Assembly (NCBI RefSeq): GCF_000234665.1
Contig: NC_018325.1
Span: 664,050-728,049, forward strand
Reading direction: 5' to 3'
Length of the DNA stretch: 64,000 nucleotides
Origin: Leishmania mexicana MHOM/GT/2001/U1103
Taxonomy: Eukaryota > Euglenozoa > Kinetoplastea > Trypanosomatida > Trypanosomatidae
Shown: in pieces, positions 31,982 to 40,622 of the stretch
Numbering within the stretch: the first letter of the stretch is position 1
Layout: the number at the start of each line of letters is the position of its first letter
Program-made: the position numbers and the translations under genes
The notes under the pieces: model-generated
What the model saw: only the letters and a program-made list of their open reading frames with translations
What the model was told of the DNA's origin: nothing
Database searches by the model: none

Positions 31982-32677
31982 CTAAATCTGGTCCAGGTAA
32001 TCGCGCAGCTGATCGACGCTCAGGACTTCGAAACGGTTTCCTAAGACACGACCGACCTGAGTGTTTTCTGACGTCATCTGGCCATCAAAGCCCTCCTTTA
32101 GCGTCAACAATGCGGTGTGCACAGCATCCTCCAGCTCCATGTCCACAGTGTAACGCTTTTCTAGGAATGCCTTCGCGTCCGGACTTCCGGTGCCGATCGC
32201 CGTCGCCTTCCAGGCCCAGAACGTCCCGCTAGGGTCCACCTGATATAAATGGTAGCCGTTAGCATCCACCCCAGCGACCAGGAGAGAGCATCCGAAGGGA
32301 CGGACACCGCCAGACTGCGTAAATTCCTGGTAGAGAGCGCTGATCTTCCGTACCAGCTGGCTGATCGGAATGGGCTCGCTGTACATTAGCCTGTACTGCT
32401 GGCAGTACTTCCGAGCGGCGTCGATAAGAACACGGCAGTCTGGGCCCATGCCGCTGTAGGTGCAGCCAACGTGCTCATCTAAGACGAAGACCTTCTGAAT
32501 TGATGAGGCATCCACTAGGGTAGATGGAGCCTTCTTCTTCGCAGCAATGACGACCCCATCGGTGGCCTTCACCCCCAGCGCAGTTGACCCTTTTCCGGCA
32601 GCTGTCGTCGCATACTCAATCTGAACCAGCTTTCCTGAAGGACTAAACGTCGTCAGACCATAAAATGCCTCAGACAT
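31982..32677 (-). CDS. PSMA2: 20S proteasome subunit alpha-2
   Basis: Predicted 231 aa from the ATG at 32,675-32,677, the expected size. It opens with the alpha-subunit gate signature, YGLTTFSPSGKLVQIEYA, then STALGVKATDGVVIAAKKK. GMGPDCRVLIDAARKYCQQY and FTQSGGVRPFGCSLLVAGVD are diagnostic of alpha-2. It is a structural subunit of the outer ring, catalytically inactive. Alpha-5 lies on the other cluster at 54,608, so two of the seven alpha genes are in this window. Confidence 0.97.
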   Translation of the reverse strand: MSEAFYGLTTFSPSGKLVQIEYATTAAGKGSTALGVKATDGVVIAAKKKAPSTLVDASSIQKVFVLDEHVGCTYSGMGPDCRVLIDAARKYCQQYRLMYSEPIPISQLVRKISALYQEFTQSGGVRPFGCSLLVAGVDANGYHLYQVDPSGTFWAWKATAIGTGSPDAKAFLEKRYTVDMELEDAVHTALLTLKEGFDGQMTSENTQVGRVLGNRFEVLSVDQLRDYLDQI

Positions 32678-33433
32678 TTTCAGTTACAACGCTGCTTTCT
32701 TTTTTAAGTATCGGTGTATCCGTCTTTGTGTAGCGAAAAAATACAGTTTACTTCACACGCTGTGTATGCTAGAGAAGCGAGTGCAGGGGAAGTGAAAGAA
32801 TGGCTTCTGTGACACAGAAAGAGAATCCAGCTAGACAAAACCAGAAATCAATTTTTGCTCGCCATGTTGTGTTTGGATGGCGTTATGATTTTTGTTTTAC
32901 AGCAATTCAGAGTGTAAAAGTACACGTGAGAACGCCAGAGCAAGCGAGAAAGTAAATATATTTAGGGGCAGAAATACGCACTTGCGATGTGTGGTTCATT
33001 CCCATACGCAGTAAACCGGGATTTAAAAATCCAGTTCTATTTCCACCGCTAACGAGAGAACTGAGATACTTCTCGGGCAGATTTAGGTGCTGTACTAACT
33101 TCGAACAAAACCAGTTTCGCTCACTCACAAAGGTTATGGCTCTCTCCCCCTTCATTTGCAATAAGCACTTTCGATCAAGATCGTTTTTTGTTTCATGCTT
33201 GACTAGAACACCAAGAAAACGGCAAAAATCAAAAGAAATCACTTCGACTATTCATTGAGAGAAAGGGACGCCACTCCCTCTCGATGCTTAAAAGAAAAAC
33301 CTCCGACGTTGATTTTGATAATCTTGCAATCTGCAGAGAGAAAAAAAGCTAAGAGATAGATCAATTTGCACTTGACTCCTTCTAGTTGAAAACAGAAACA
33401 CACTATGTGTCCTAAAAGCTCTATATTCAGGGC
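32678..33433. other. A/T-rich intergenic spacer
   Basis: Clearly richer in A and T than the spacers further from the strand switch (for example AAATATATTTAG near 32,954-32,965). Two antiparallel frames of about 90-110 codons overlap at 32,907-33,258, but neither has recognisable features. No gene supported. Confidence 0.5.
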
Positions 33434-33907
33434 TTACTCCGACACGGGTTTCTTGCCCAGCACGAACATGTCGTGAAGGATCGGCGCCTTCTCGCGCCAG
33501 TCCGCCGCGTCGACATCGTACAGAGGCTCAAAGTCGCGGTCTAGCCAGAATTCGTACGCACCCTTGCGGTTTTTCTTCACCGGTTGGTAAAGCGGCTCAA
33601 ACTCCTTCCACGGCTTCACACCGTAGAGAACGGTGTGGTCAAAGTGACCGAGAGCACGCTTCTCCTCCCACTTCTCCAGCCACGTCTCGTGCATCATGCG
33701 CTCGACATACCAACGCATCTTCTTGCACATGGAGTGCTCCTCACCCCAGTTCCCGATGCAATGCAGCCACTGGTAGTAGGCCAGAATCCCGTTCTTCTGC
33801 TTGTTGATTGTCCCACAGAAGCGCGGTTCACTGAAATCACTGAAGTGAGGCATTGCCGGCAGGTCCTCACGCTGAACCTTGTACTTTTTATGGTCCTCGT
33901 GTGGCAT
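33434..33907 (-). CDS. COXVI: cytochrome c oxidase subunit VI (trypanosomatid type)
   Basis: Predicted 157 aa from the ATG at 33,905-33,907. The soluble protein is rich in Trp, His and charged residues (YYQWLHCIGNWGEEHSMCKK, MRWYVERMMHETWLEKWEEK), with no membrane span and no obvious cleavable presequence. I identify it from this sequence character and from its place beside proteasome alpha-2, where the nuclear-encoded subunit VI of trypanosomatid complex IV lies as I remember it. It resembles the COX6B-like subunits facing the intermembrane space. The alternative is another small mitochondrial complex subunit. Confidence 0.8.
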   Translation of the reverse strand: MPHEDHKKYKVQREDLPAMPHFSDFSEPRFCGTINKQKNGILAYYQWLHCIGNWGEEHSMCKKMRWYVERMMHETWLEKWEEKRALGHFDHTVLYGVKPWKEFEPLYQPVKKNRKGAYEFWLDRDFEPLYDVDAADWREKAPILHDMFVLGKKPVSE

Positions 33908-34321
33908 TTTTGGTGGCGGTGGTTGGTAGCTCCTTTACAAAGATAAAACCAACGAGTAATACGCTTTCATATGAGAAAGAAATGAGAATAGGTAGAGAAC
34001 GTGAGGGCGTCATTGTTGTTTCGAACAAAAACGTAAAAGAGAGATCAAGGGAGCAGTATCACATCTGAAGTCAGAAGGCTACATATGCATAAGGAAAGTT
34101 GCTGGGAGCATTCCCCCTCATATGAAACTCCTTGATGGAAACAAACAGAGGAGGGGTGCATATATTGAACACATATGCGCAGCACACATTTTTTGTGTGT
34201 CCGGTAAAGGTCACACACCCCAGAAGGATGCGACCCGAATGGAGAGAAAAGTACGCACACACGATTTTTTTTTCTTCGTGAAAGGAAAGAAAAAAGAAGT
34301 CCAATAACACTTCATAGTCAC
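33908..34321. other. intergenic spacer
   Basis: A/T-rich spacer with purine-rich stretches near 34,269-34,296. It contains the COXVI 5' UTR and the RPL32 3' UTR. No gene seen. Confidence 0.5.
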
Positions 34322-34723
34322 CTACTGATTAGCGATCTTGCGCAGCTTCGCGTTCCCGTTAGCCAGACGCACATCAAGCTCCATAGCCTTGCGAGCAATA
34401 GCTTTGCGCTTGCGGGCACCGACGGTGTGAGAAATGACGCCAGCGTACTTGCGGTTCTGCATCACGAGCATGTACAGGTCCTCCACGTTGTTGATGGGGA
34501 AGTTGCGAAAGCCGGACGGAGTGATGTACTTGGTGGCGCGGTCGCTACCGTAACCCTTGTTCGGCATCGCCTTCTGGCCCTTGTAGCGACGGCGGACCGG
34601 GGAGTCCTCACCACGCGGCTTACGCCAGCTAGAACTCAGCTGCGGGAAGAGCTCATGGCGATGGCGGGTGAAGCGCTTCGTGCGCTTTTTCACGATAGCC
34701 TTCGAAACAGTCGGCTTCACCAT
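34322..34723 (-). CDS. RPL32: 60S ribosomal protein L32 (eL32)
   Basis: Predicted 133 aa from the ATG at 34,721-34,723, standard length. The N terminus is basic (VKKRTKRFTRHRHELF), followed by WRKPRGEDSPVRRRYKGQKAMPNKGYGSD, the eL32 core, then PSGFRNFPINNVEDLYMLVMQ and the basic Ala-rich C terminus. A structural protein of the large cytosolic subunit. It is the second gene of the leftward cluster and uses strongly G/C-ending codons, unlike the gene before it. Confidence 0.97.
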   Translation of the reverse strand: MVKPTVSKAIVKKRTKRFTRHRHELFPQLSSSWRKPRGEDSPVRRRYKGQKAMPNKGYGSDRATKYITPSGFRNFPINNVEDLYMLVMQNRKYAGVISHTVGARKRKAIARKAMELDVRLANGNAKLRKIANQ

Positions 34724-35148
34724 CTTTAAGTGCTATACTACCGCAGTCGCTCAAGGGGGGATGTTAAGCCCAAAAAAAAGTGTATACGAGATGCAAGAGA
34801 CGGATGAACATATAGATTCAAAGCCCAATAGACGAGCAGGCAGCCTCACGTAGAGCATATACGCGAAGCATGCAAAAATCGCAAGCATGATTTATCCCAG
34901 CTGTAATTGCGCAGCAAGAAACACAGAGACTGTAATGAAAGTCTTTTGTTCCGCTTGAGAGGAACAGTTAGTAATCGTTGTCCGGAATAATCAAAGTGCT
35001 ACTCAAATACTTTTTAGGGTGCTTTTGGGAGCCCTACCATGAGGCTTTTTCTTTACTGCGGGAGGTCGGCGACTGAGGATGGAAGAACAACAGTCCAAAG
35101 ATCCTTCAAGATACTTGAGCCCACTTAACTCAGACCAACGATACAAAG
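34724..35148. other. A/T-rich intergenic spacer
   Basis: RPL32 5' UTR and the 3' UTR of the first gene of the cluster. Visibly A/T-richer than most of the window. No gene seen. Confidence 0.5.
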
Positions 35149-35538
35149 TCAGCGATTGGCTGTCAGCTTGTTTTTTCTCGCACTCCGCTTTGCCTTTTGG
35201 GCATACGGCTTCCGACTCTTGGTGTCGAATTGAAGACGACTGGCAGCGGCGAAAAAGGCAACTCTATCAACTGCAGTTGTGACAGTGATGTGGCCTTTGC
35301 TGCATTGAATGTAGAACACTGGCGCGTCGTCATCTGGGTATACATTGCGGTTCGGGCAATGGCTAACAAGTCGAGCATTCCACCCCAGAGGGGAGAGAGA
35401 AGAGGACACTCGCCGTTTGTAGGTGAGGCATAATTGACCGTAGCGTGTGCTGCATCGCTGGCATATTTCGATGTCACCAATGTTTAAAACTTTTTCCTGC
35501 TGCCGGCAAAAGAGGCAAAGCTGTTTTGACGACTCCAT
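35149..35538 (-). CDS. small basic zinc-binding protein, first gene of the leftward cluster
   Basis: Predicted 129 aa from the ATG at 35,536-35,538. C8-x2-C11 and C26-x2-C29 near the N terminus form a likely zinc knuckle. The middle part holds CPNRNVYPDDDAP and VFYIQCSKGHITVTT; the C terminus is Lys/Arg-rich (KSRKPYAQKAKRSARKNK), suggesting nucleic-acid or ribosome contact. Third codon positions are less G/C-biased than in neighbours. No named family recognised. It could be a real gene or, less likely, a fortuitous frame; the cysteine spacing and basic tail favour a gene. Confidence 0.6.
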   Translation of the reverse strand: MESSKQLCLFCRQQEKVLNIGDIEICQRCSTRYGQLCLTYKRRVSSSLSPLGWNARLVSHCPNRNVYPDDDAPVFYIQCSKGHITVTTAVDRVAFFAAASRLQFDTKSRKPYAQKAKRSARKNKLTANR

Positions 35539-36331
35539 TCTGCGACTGAGTCAAAGCTGAAGCCACGAAGAGATGCAGGAATAAGAAAGACGAGAGGGTT
35601 ATCAGCTCTAATGATTGGTGTCTACAGAGGTGGTACCAGAAATCGCTAGTATGACGCTGCGCATGACCACATCGCGGCTTTTGCGCGGGTGAAATTCGCA
35701 GTAACTCGAGTATGCGCACGAGTTTGGTCCATATCATTTGAGGGTTTGTGCGAAGCATCTCAGGAAGACAGCAAAGATTTTGGTTGGTCATGTAAGATGC
35801 GGAGAGGGGACAAGTGAGTCTCGCAACGAATTCATATGAAGGCCGCAGAGCATCGCATTCAGCCGCAAATTGGCACGTCTGCCAAAGTAATGGGCAGAGG
35901 AGTACTGCGTGTGTGTGGGGGGGGGACCCATCGTGACGTCATGTGTGACAGTCAGACCCCTTTCCCATTGTGCCAAAACAAAACCCAGAGGAGGGGGCAG
36001 GAACGCCTACTCCCAGGTAGCCGTTTCTTTGCGCATCTCGTTCCTCGCAGTTGATGAGTCACTAAACGATCAAAGCCTTCGATCTTGGTTTCCCTGCATG
36101 CCGTGAGACGAGGCGACTCGGCTGTGAAAGCACAGGAACTGGAGACGCAGTGTGAAGCTTCTTTTTCCAACCTTCACGGCTCCATCTCGACTTCCTGCTT
36201 ACATGCGCACAATCTTCTTTTTTTTTCATCGCTACATACGTGCTGTGGCAACTCAGAGAAAAGCGGCATCGTCTCTCCCTCAGTGGATGTCAAGGACAAA
36301 CAGTAATTCTTTTCCAACGTAGCTATCTGCA
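35539..36331. promoter_or_regulatory. divergent strand-switch region, presumed bidirectional Pol II start
   Basis: All supported genes to the left are on the minus strand and all to the right are on the plus strand, so transcription must start here and run both ways. In trypanosomatids such regions carry acetylated histones and give the primary transcripts of whole clusters; no TATA-like motif is required. Visible features are a G-run (35,920-35,929, after GTGTGTG), a T-run with pyrimidines (about 36,208-36,230), and moderate A/T richness. No base J, chromatin or RNA data can be seen from sequence. Confidence 0.85.
36208..36256 (+). promoter_or_regulatory. polypyrimidine tract and splice acceptor, first rightward gene
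   Basis: A pyrimidine run (CTTCTTTTTTTTTCATCGC) is followed by the first AG at 36,255-36,256, about 75 bases before the ATG at 36,332. This is the usual trans-splicing arrangement and makes 36,332 the likely start. Confidence 0.6.
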
Positions 36332-36847
36332 ATGTCCACATCGAAGGAGGCCGCGGATCAGAGCCGAAAATTCGGCTTTAAAGAAACGCGTGAGCAGTAC
36401 CAGCAGCGGAAGAGGCAAGAAAAGCAATTGAAATGGACGGAAAAGTTATCAAAAGAGGATCTCGGAAAACTGCAAATGGAGTTGGAGTCCTTGAAGAGAG
36501 CCCGTTTTTTGGCGCCTCAGCAAAACGAACGCAAGCGCCTTGTGCACCGCATGATTCGAGACCTCGAGGCAGCGGAAAATAAGGAGCCAGAGGAGGAGAC
36601 ACCTGTTGTAGCCACTACGCCGTCTGCCGTAGACTCAGACTCGGATGAAGATATTTTTTTTACGAAGGGCACACTCACAAATGACGAGCACAAACGTCTT
36701 TTTATCCCGCGCTCGATCCGCAGGAAGCCAGAGGAGAAAAAATGTGAGAAGACTGCTCAACAGCTTGCTGAAGAGGCGGAAAGAGAGCTTCTTGCTGCTG
36801 TGCACAACGATGACGACCTCGATTCATTTCTCAATTCTCTCAAATGA
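36332..36847 (+). CDS. small charged coiled-coil protein, first gene of the rightward cluster
   Basis: Predicted 171 aa. Strongly helical and charged: basic N terminus (REQYQQRKRQEKQLKWTEKL), a helical middle, an acidic stretch (SDSDEDIFF, about 103-109) and a C terminus ending DDDLDSFLNSLK. No globular domain, zinc motif or membrane span. Such proteins are often nuclear or splicing-associated, but I do not recognise this one. Codon use is less G/C-biased than in CBF5 downstream. Confidence 0.7.
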   Translation: MSTSKEAADQSRKFGFKETREQYQQRKRQEKQLKWTEKLSKEDLGKLQMELESLKRARFLAPQQNERKRLVHRMIRDLEAAENKEPEEETPVVATTPSAVDSDSDEDIFFTKGTLTNDEHKRLFIPRSIRRKPEEKKCEKTAQQLAEEAERELLAAVHNDDDLDSFLNSLK

Positions 36848-37258
36848 TCATGTGAAACCTTCTGCTGCCCACCTCTAGCAAGACACCACTCGCTAGGAGA
36901 CCCGCGAAAAAATTTCTCGTAGCTGCCATTAAGCACATCCAAGATGCCTACAGAGGACACAAGACTCGTGAGTTTGCTTTTTTTTGAGTGGAGGTGTATT
37001 ATTCTCAGCGGACTACGGATTTCTTGCAGCGAAGTGTAAGCGCACTAGATTGACAAAGAAGGGAAAAAAGAAACAAGCCTTTGAAAGGGTGCCTTTCGCT
37101 ATTGGCCACGTTTGTACCTGGGGAAAACAGCTACCAAGTCGGCTCACCTCTTGGCACTGCTTGCGCTCTTGCTAATTTCGGCTTCAGCGAGAGTCTATCC
37201 GACTCTTAGCATGCGTCTTTCGTTTTCCACCGGTTGTCGCATATGCAAAGTTTCTCCT
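36848..37258. other. intergenic spacer
   Basis: 3' UTR of the first rightward gene and start of the region upstream of the nucleotidyltransferase. No gene seen. Confidence 0.45.
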
Positions 37259-37430
37259 CTTTTTTCTAACAGTATCAAGGCAATTCATTTTTTTTGTTTG
37301 TTTCTTTGCATCGCTATCATTCTCTCCGGCTCATTTTTTTCTCTCCCCCTCTCAATCCTTCTTTTTATGGATCTTAACATGTGTCTCTTGACACGGGTGT
37401 CTACATATCGCCGTAATGGCGGTAAGCAAG
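37259..37430 (+). promoter_or_regulatory. polypyrimidine tract and splice acceptor of the nucleotidyltransferase gene
   Basis: Long T/C-rich run (about 37,259-37,367). The first AG dinucleotides after it are at about 37,425-37,430, just before the ATG at 37,439. The frame upstream of 37,439 is open, but it translates this tract, so the start was set after it. Confidence 0.6.
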
Positions 37431-37438
37431 ACACTAAC

Positions 37439-38515
37439 ATGAGCGGTAAGATCGCGGAGCTGTCGGGCAGAATACTGTCGCAGCAGCAGTACTCACAAAT
37501 TTTAGAGCAGCGCAGGTGGCTGCAAGGGTTGCTTAAAGGGGTCTCTCTTGATATGGGTCCGAAAGAGGAAGAGAAAAGCCCTTCTCCTGTTGTGTTGCCA
37601 TATGGTTCTATTGTGTCTGGCACCTCGTTTACAGACGGCGACGCGGATTACATAGTTTCTTTCCCAACTCTATCTGAAAACACGCGACAGAGCGGCGCAT
37701 GCGTTATTGGACGTGAACGCCAGGAAAAGTTCCTTTCCGACATATTTTCCCACATTCGCAAGTGCAACAGCGACGTCGAGTTGCACCCACAGCGAATTTT
37801 TCGTGCAAGAGTGCCAATAGTGCAGTACGTGCGCAAAAGCCCCAAGGAGAGCACCAAATTTGATCTTTCTCTCTCGTTGGACGGACTGAAAAACTCATTG
37901 CTACTGAGGCAGTACATGGCAGGTGATCCTCGACTTCGGTTGGGAGTGTTAGGCGCCAAGCAATGGGGAAGAGAGCAGCAAATACTGAACGCGCGCCGAG
38001 GCTGGATCTCACCGTACGCCCTGTCCATCATGTACATTCATTTTATGAAGGATACAGGCCGCACAGGTCTTTCTTTTGACGAGGAGGCAGTTAGTCAACG
38101 AGTGAATGCGATCGTATCCACTGCAGCGGAGTCTGAAGGTGATATCAGCCATGTTGATGAGTTGGCCTCCATCTTGCCTCTGCAGGAAGCCGATATCTCA
38201 CTTGTGGAAAAGGATGTGTTTGATTTCTTCGCCTTTTACGGTACTCCTGGTGGATTCGACTTCGACGCTTTTGTAGTCGATATCCGCTCGCGAGAACGCT
38301 TCTCCAGTAAAGACCAATGGTGTCAGTTCCTAGGTCAACTTGACGAGAAGGAGCGCTGGCACCTTCTGGGCCACGAGGTGATCCTTCTCCGAGATCCATT
38401 TGAGCCTCATAGCCTCGGCCGAAGCGTTGATTTTTTTCGAGGAGAAGAGCTTAGAGAGAAGTTCCGCTCCGCTGCCGTGAAGAAAGAGCCACTTTCACTT
38501 TTCGCATCGCTTTAA
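37439..38515 (+). CDS. terminal uridylyltransferase / non-canonical poly(A) polymerase
   Basis: Predicted 358 aa. The nucleotidyltransferase signature is intact: G56-S57 in PYGSIVSGTSFTDGDADYIVS with D68 and D70, and the third acidic residue D142 in KFDLSLSL. The central domain has LGAKQWGREQQ and WISPYALSIMYIHFMKD (Y193), typical of the polymerase-beta/PAP-TUTase superfamily. The C-terminal part has FFAFYGTPGGFDFDAF and LRDPFEPHSLGRSVDF, the PAP-associated domain. It would add U or A residues to RNA 3' ends. From memory a mitochondrial KPAP2-type gene lies near CBF5 in T. brucei, but nothing here separates UTP from ATP use. Without the upstream extension no clear presequence is visible. Confidence 0.85.
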   Translation: MSGKIAELSGRILSQQQYSQILEQRRWLQGLLKGVSLDMGPKEEEKSPSPVVLPYGSIVSGTSFTDGDADYIVSFPTLSENTRQSGACVIGRERQEKFLSDIFSHIRKCNSDVELHPQRIFRARVPIVQYVRKSPKESTKFDLSLSLDGLKNSLLLRQYMAGDPRLRLGVLGAKQWGREQQILNARRGWISPYALSIMYIHFMKDTGRTGLSFDEEAVSQRVNAIVSTAAESEGDISHVDELASILPLQEADISLVEKDVFDFFAFYGTPGGFDFDAFVVDIRSRERFSSKDQWCQFLGQLDEKERWHLLGHEVILLRDPFEPHSLGRSVDFFRGEELREKFRSAAVKKEPLSLFASL

Positions 38516-39092
38516 GACTCTCTGATAAGGTAGTACAAGAGGCACGACTCTAGCGGCAGCTGCGCTTGTGCACCAACGATTGCTGTTCTGATGCACAAGC
38601 ACGTGGTAAAAATCGTGTTATTTAAACGGAAGAGCTGTGGGGGTCAATGCGTCTGTGTCATCTCAGGAAAGATTCGGAAAAAGGGAAAAATGGAATTTGC
38701 GGGCATATTTATCACACTGGATAGTTTCCGACTAGTACTTGAACGATGCTTCTTCGTCCTACTCTTTTTTTGTGTGTCGTAGGCGTTGCAAAGCAGTCCA
38801 CAAAAAAGCGAACCTGTGACAGCTGACCTCTCAGTACCACCATAGTGTTTGTGACGCCTTTGGGGAAAGGAAAGAAGTCTTGCAATGGAGGTGACATTGA
38901 TTCCATGAACTTCTCCTGTTGCCATCAAGTTAACAACTATGTTTGTCCTTTCCCTCTCTTTTTTTCCCGGAACGCCTCCGTGCGTGCTTAACATTTCTTC
39001 TCGAACCAAACAAAATGACGAGATGAGGTGCTCCCCTTTTTTGTTCCCCGCATTCACGACGACATAGTTGTGGGCTCTTCTCGTTTGTTACA
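38516..39092. other. intergenic spacer
   Basis: 3' UTR of the nucleotidyltransferase, then a T-rich tract (CCCTCTCTTTTTTTCCCGG near 38,950) likely used for splicing the PHD-SET mRNA. No gene seen. Confidence 0.5.
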
Positions 39093-40250
39093 ATGACACC
39101 AGTGCTGGTTCCTACGGCATGTGAGGACTGGTCTCTGAATATCGATGATGAGTCCACAAAGCGATTTTGGTGGAATAACACATACAGTATCACACTTTGG
39201 GAAGAGACGCTGAATATTGAACAACAAACAGACAAAATCACGGACAGCGATGTATGGTCCAAGTTTATTGACCTTCAGTTGAGATGCGCTTTCAAAATAT
39301 GTTCCATTTGCCATTCACCAGAGGGCAACTATGACATGAAAATATGTTGCTACTGCGGTAATACTGTCCACGAAAATTGCTCGGAACCTGCAGCACCTGA
39401 GCAGATCATGTGGAAACCTGCAAATCTTGCATACGTAGAACACATGCGTGCCTGCTTTCAGTGCCAAGCAGTGGATTACAAAGAGCCGTCGGTTCCTCAG
39501 TCGCCGAGCGAGTGCGACAATGCTCGTCGTGCTGCGAAGAGAGCACTAACAATATCCGACGAGTATCCACCGGCTACCGTTGAGCGGATTCGAAAGCTCT
39601 TGCAGCAAGCAGAGACCACTTCTAATGACGCAGTGCTCCTTGGCGAACTGAAATCTATCGTACAAGGTTTTTTTCAGTCCCCGCAGTCGCTACGGTTCTT
39701 GCGCAAAGAGCGCGTTGCCTCAAAAGGTGGCGGAATAGGCGTGGTAGCAGCCCAGAAAATACCTGCTTTCTCCATTATCGGTGTTTACCCCGGATACCTG
39801 GATTTCATGAGTGGCGAGCAAGCCAAGTGTGGTCGGCCTGTACCGAAGTATGCTTTGATGGAGTACAACTGTGCCAATTACTTTAATGAGGTGTTTGTAG
39901 AACTTCAAACTACTTTCACGCCTTTTATCAATGAACCAAATGTCGACGAAAAAAGCAACTGCGCCTGGATCCAGGAGCCCCACCGCAAAAACGGGCGATT
40001 GAGTGTCATCTGCGTTCGGGATATTCAAGAGGGTGAGGAGCTTACGATTGGATACGGTCCCATTTATCCTCGCACGTATCCGTATTGCTATGATGCGTAT
40101 GCTTGCCACCAGATTGAGGGACATACCACGCATCCGTGCTATTCACTGTGGCACTGGCCTACCCTGCAGGAAGCAGACGCGCGATTTGTGTGCTACATTG
40201 GCTACACTGAGAGAGAGGATTGCTATGTTCTTTGGAAAAGCGAGACATGA
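39093..40250 (+). CDS. PHD-finger SET-domain protein, candidate lysine methyltransferase
   Basis: Predicted 385 aa. Residues 70-124 give a Cys4-His-Cys3 PHD layout: C70, C73, C85/86, C88, H93, C96, C121, C124. PHD fingers read histone tails. Residues about 207-323 read as a SET domain: GGGIGVVAAQKIPAFSIIGVYPGY at the start, FINEPN (278-283) where most SET enzymes have a Asn-His-Ser motif, and GEELTIGYG (314-322) with the catalytic-type tyrosine. The Cys/His-rich C terminus (YPYCYDAYACHQIEGH) may be a post-SET-like zinc site. Substrate unknown. Codons are notably A/T-richer than in CBF5 downstream. SIDER copy B lies in the 3' UTR. Confidence 0.82.
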   Translation: MTPVLVPTACEDWSLNIDDESTKRFWWNNTYSITLWEETLNIEQQTDKITDSDVWSKFIDLQLRCAFKICSICHSPEGNYDMKICCYCGNTVHENCSEPAAPEQIMWKPANLAYVEHMRACFQCQAVDYKEPSVPQSPSECDNARRAAKRALTISDEYPPATVERIRKLLQQAETTSNDAVLLGELKSIVQGFFQSPQSLRFLRKERVASKGGGIGVVAAQKIPAFSIIGVYPGYLDFMSGEQAKCGRPVPKYALMEYNCANYFNEVFVELQTTFTPFINEPNVDEKSNCAWIQEPHRKNGRLSVICVRDIQEGEELTIGYGPIYPRTYPYCYDAYACHQIEGHTTHPCYSLWHWPTLQEADARFVCYIGYTEREDCYVLWKSET

Positions 40251-40547
40251 ACATGTCCCCGTTTACTCCAAACAGAACACACAAAAAAAATCATGTCCAA
40301 AAATGAGAAATACACAATAGGTGCAGAAGGTATACAAAGACAGCAGGAGAAAGCCAACGTCACCCCGCCTTTTTCGGTTCATTGGAAAACAAGGACCCTT
40401 AGTATTGACGGGCTCCGCATCTTCATGCTTAGCACCTTCACGTCATGTCACTATAGAGCGACCTTCTTGGTGATTTTCTCTGCGAGACAATAACGAGAAC
40501 AAACGTGTACTTCTTTGAGTGTTTTTCTTCTGCCACTATTCCATGGG
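40251..40547. other. PHD-SET gene proximal 3' UTR
   Basis: Non-coding sequence between the stop codon and SIDER copy B. No other feature seen. Confidence 0.5.
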
Positions 40548-40622
40548 CCCTGACGACGCGGGACACCTCAGCGTGGTATCTCAGGGTCCAGTACCCACTG
40601 TGCGTGTGGGAGGAAGCCCAGC
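40548..40622 (+). ncRNA. Pr77-like hallmark with HDV-type ribozyme fold (copy B)
   Basis: Helices can be drawn in the HDV order. P1: CCCTGA 40,548-40,553 with TCAGGG 40,581-40,586. P2: GCGGG 40,558-40,562 with CCCaGC 40,617-40,622 (one bulged A). P3: CAC 40,564-40,566 with GTG 40,573-40,575. P4: CCCAC 40,594-40,598 with GTGGG 40,606-40,610. The joining strand is AGGAAG. L1Tc and related elements have an active ribozyme in this position and also promoter activity. Several bases between P3 and P1 are extra, so cleavage may be weak or absent. Confidence 0.55.

Noticed and set aside
32907..33258. Antiparallel frames of about 90-110 codons in the A/T-rich spacer
   Set aside because: No motif, and both strands cannot be real; the spacer fits the COXVI to alpha-2 UTRs.
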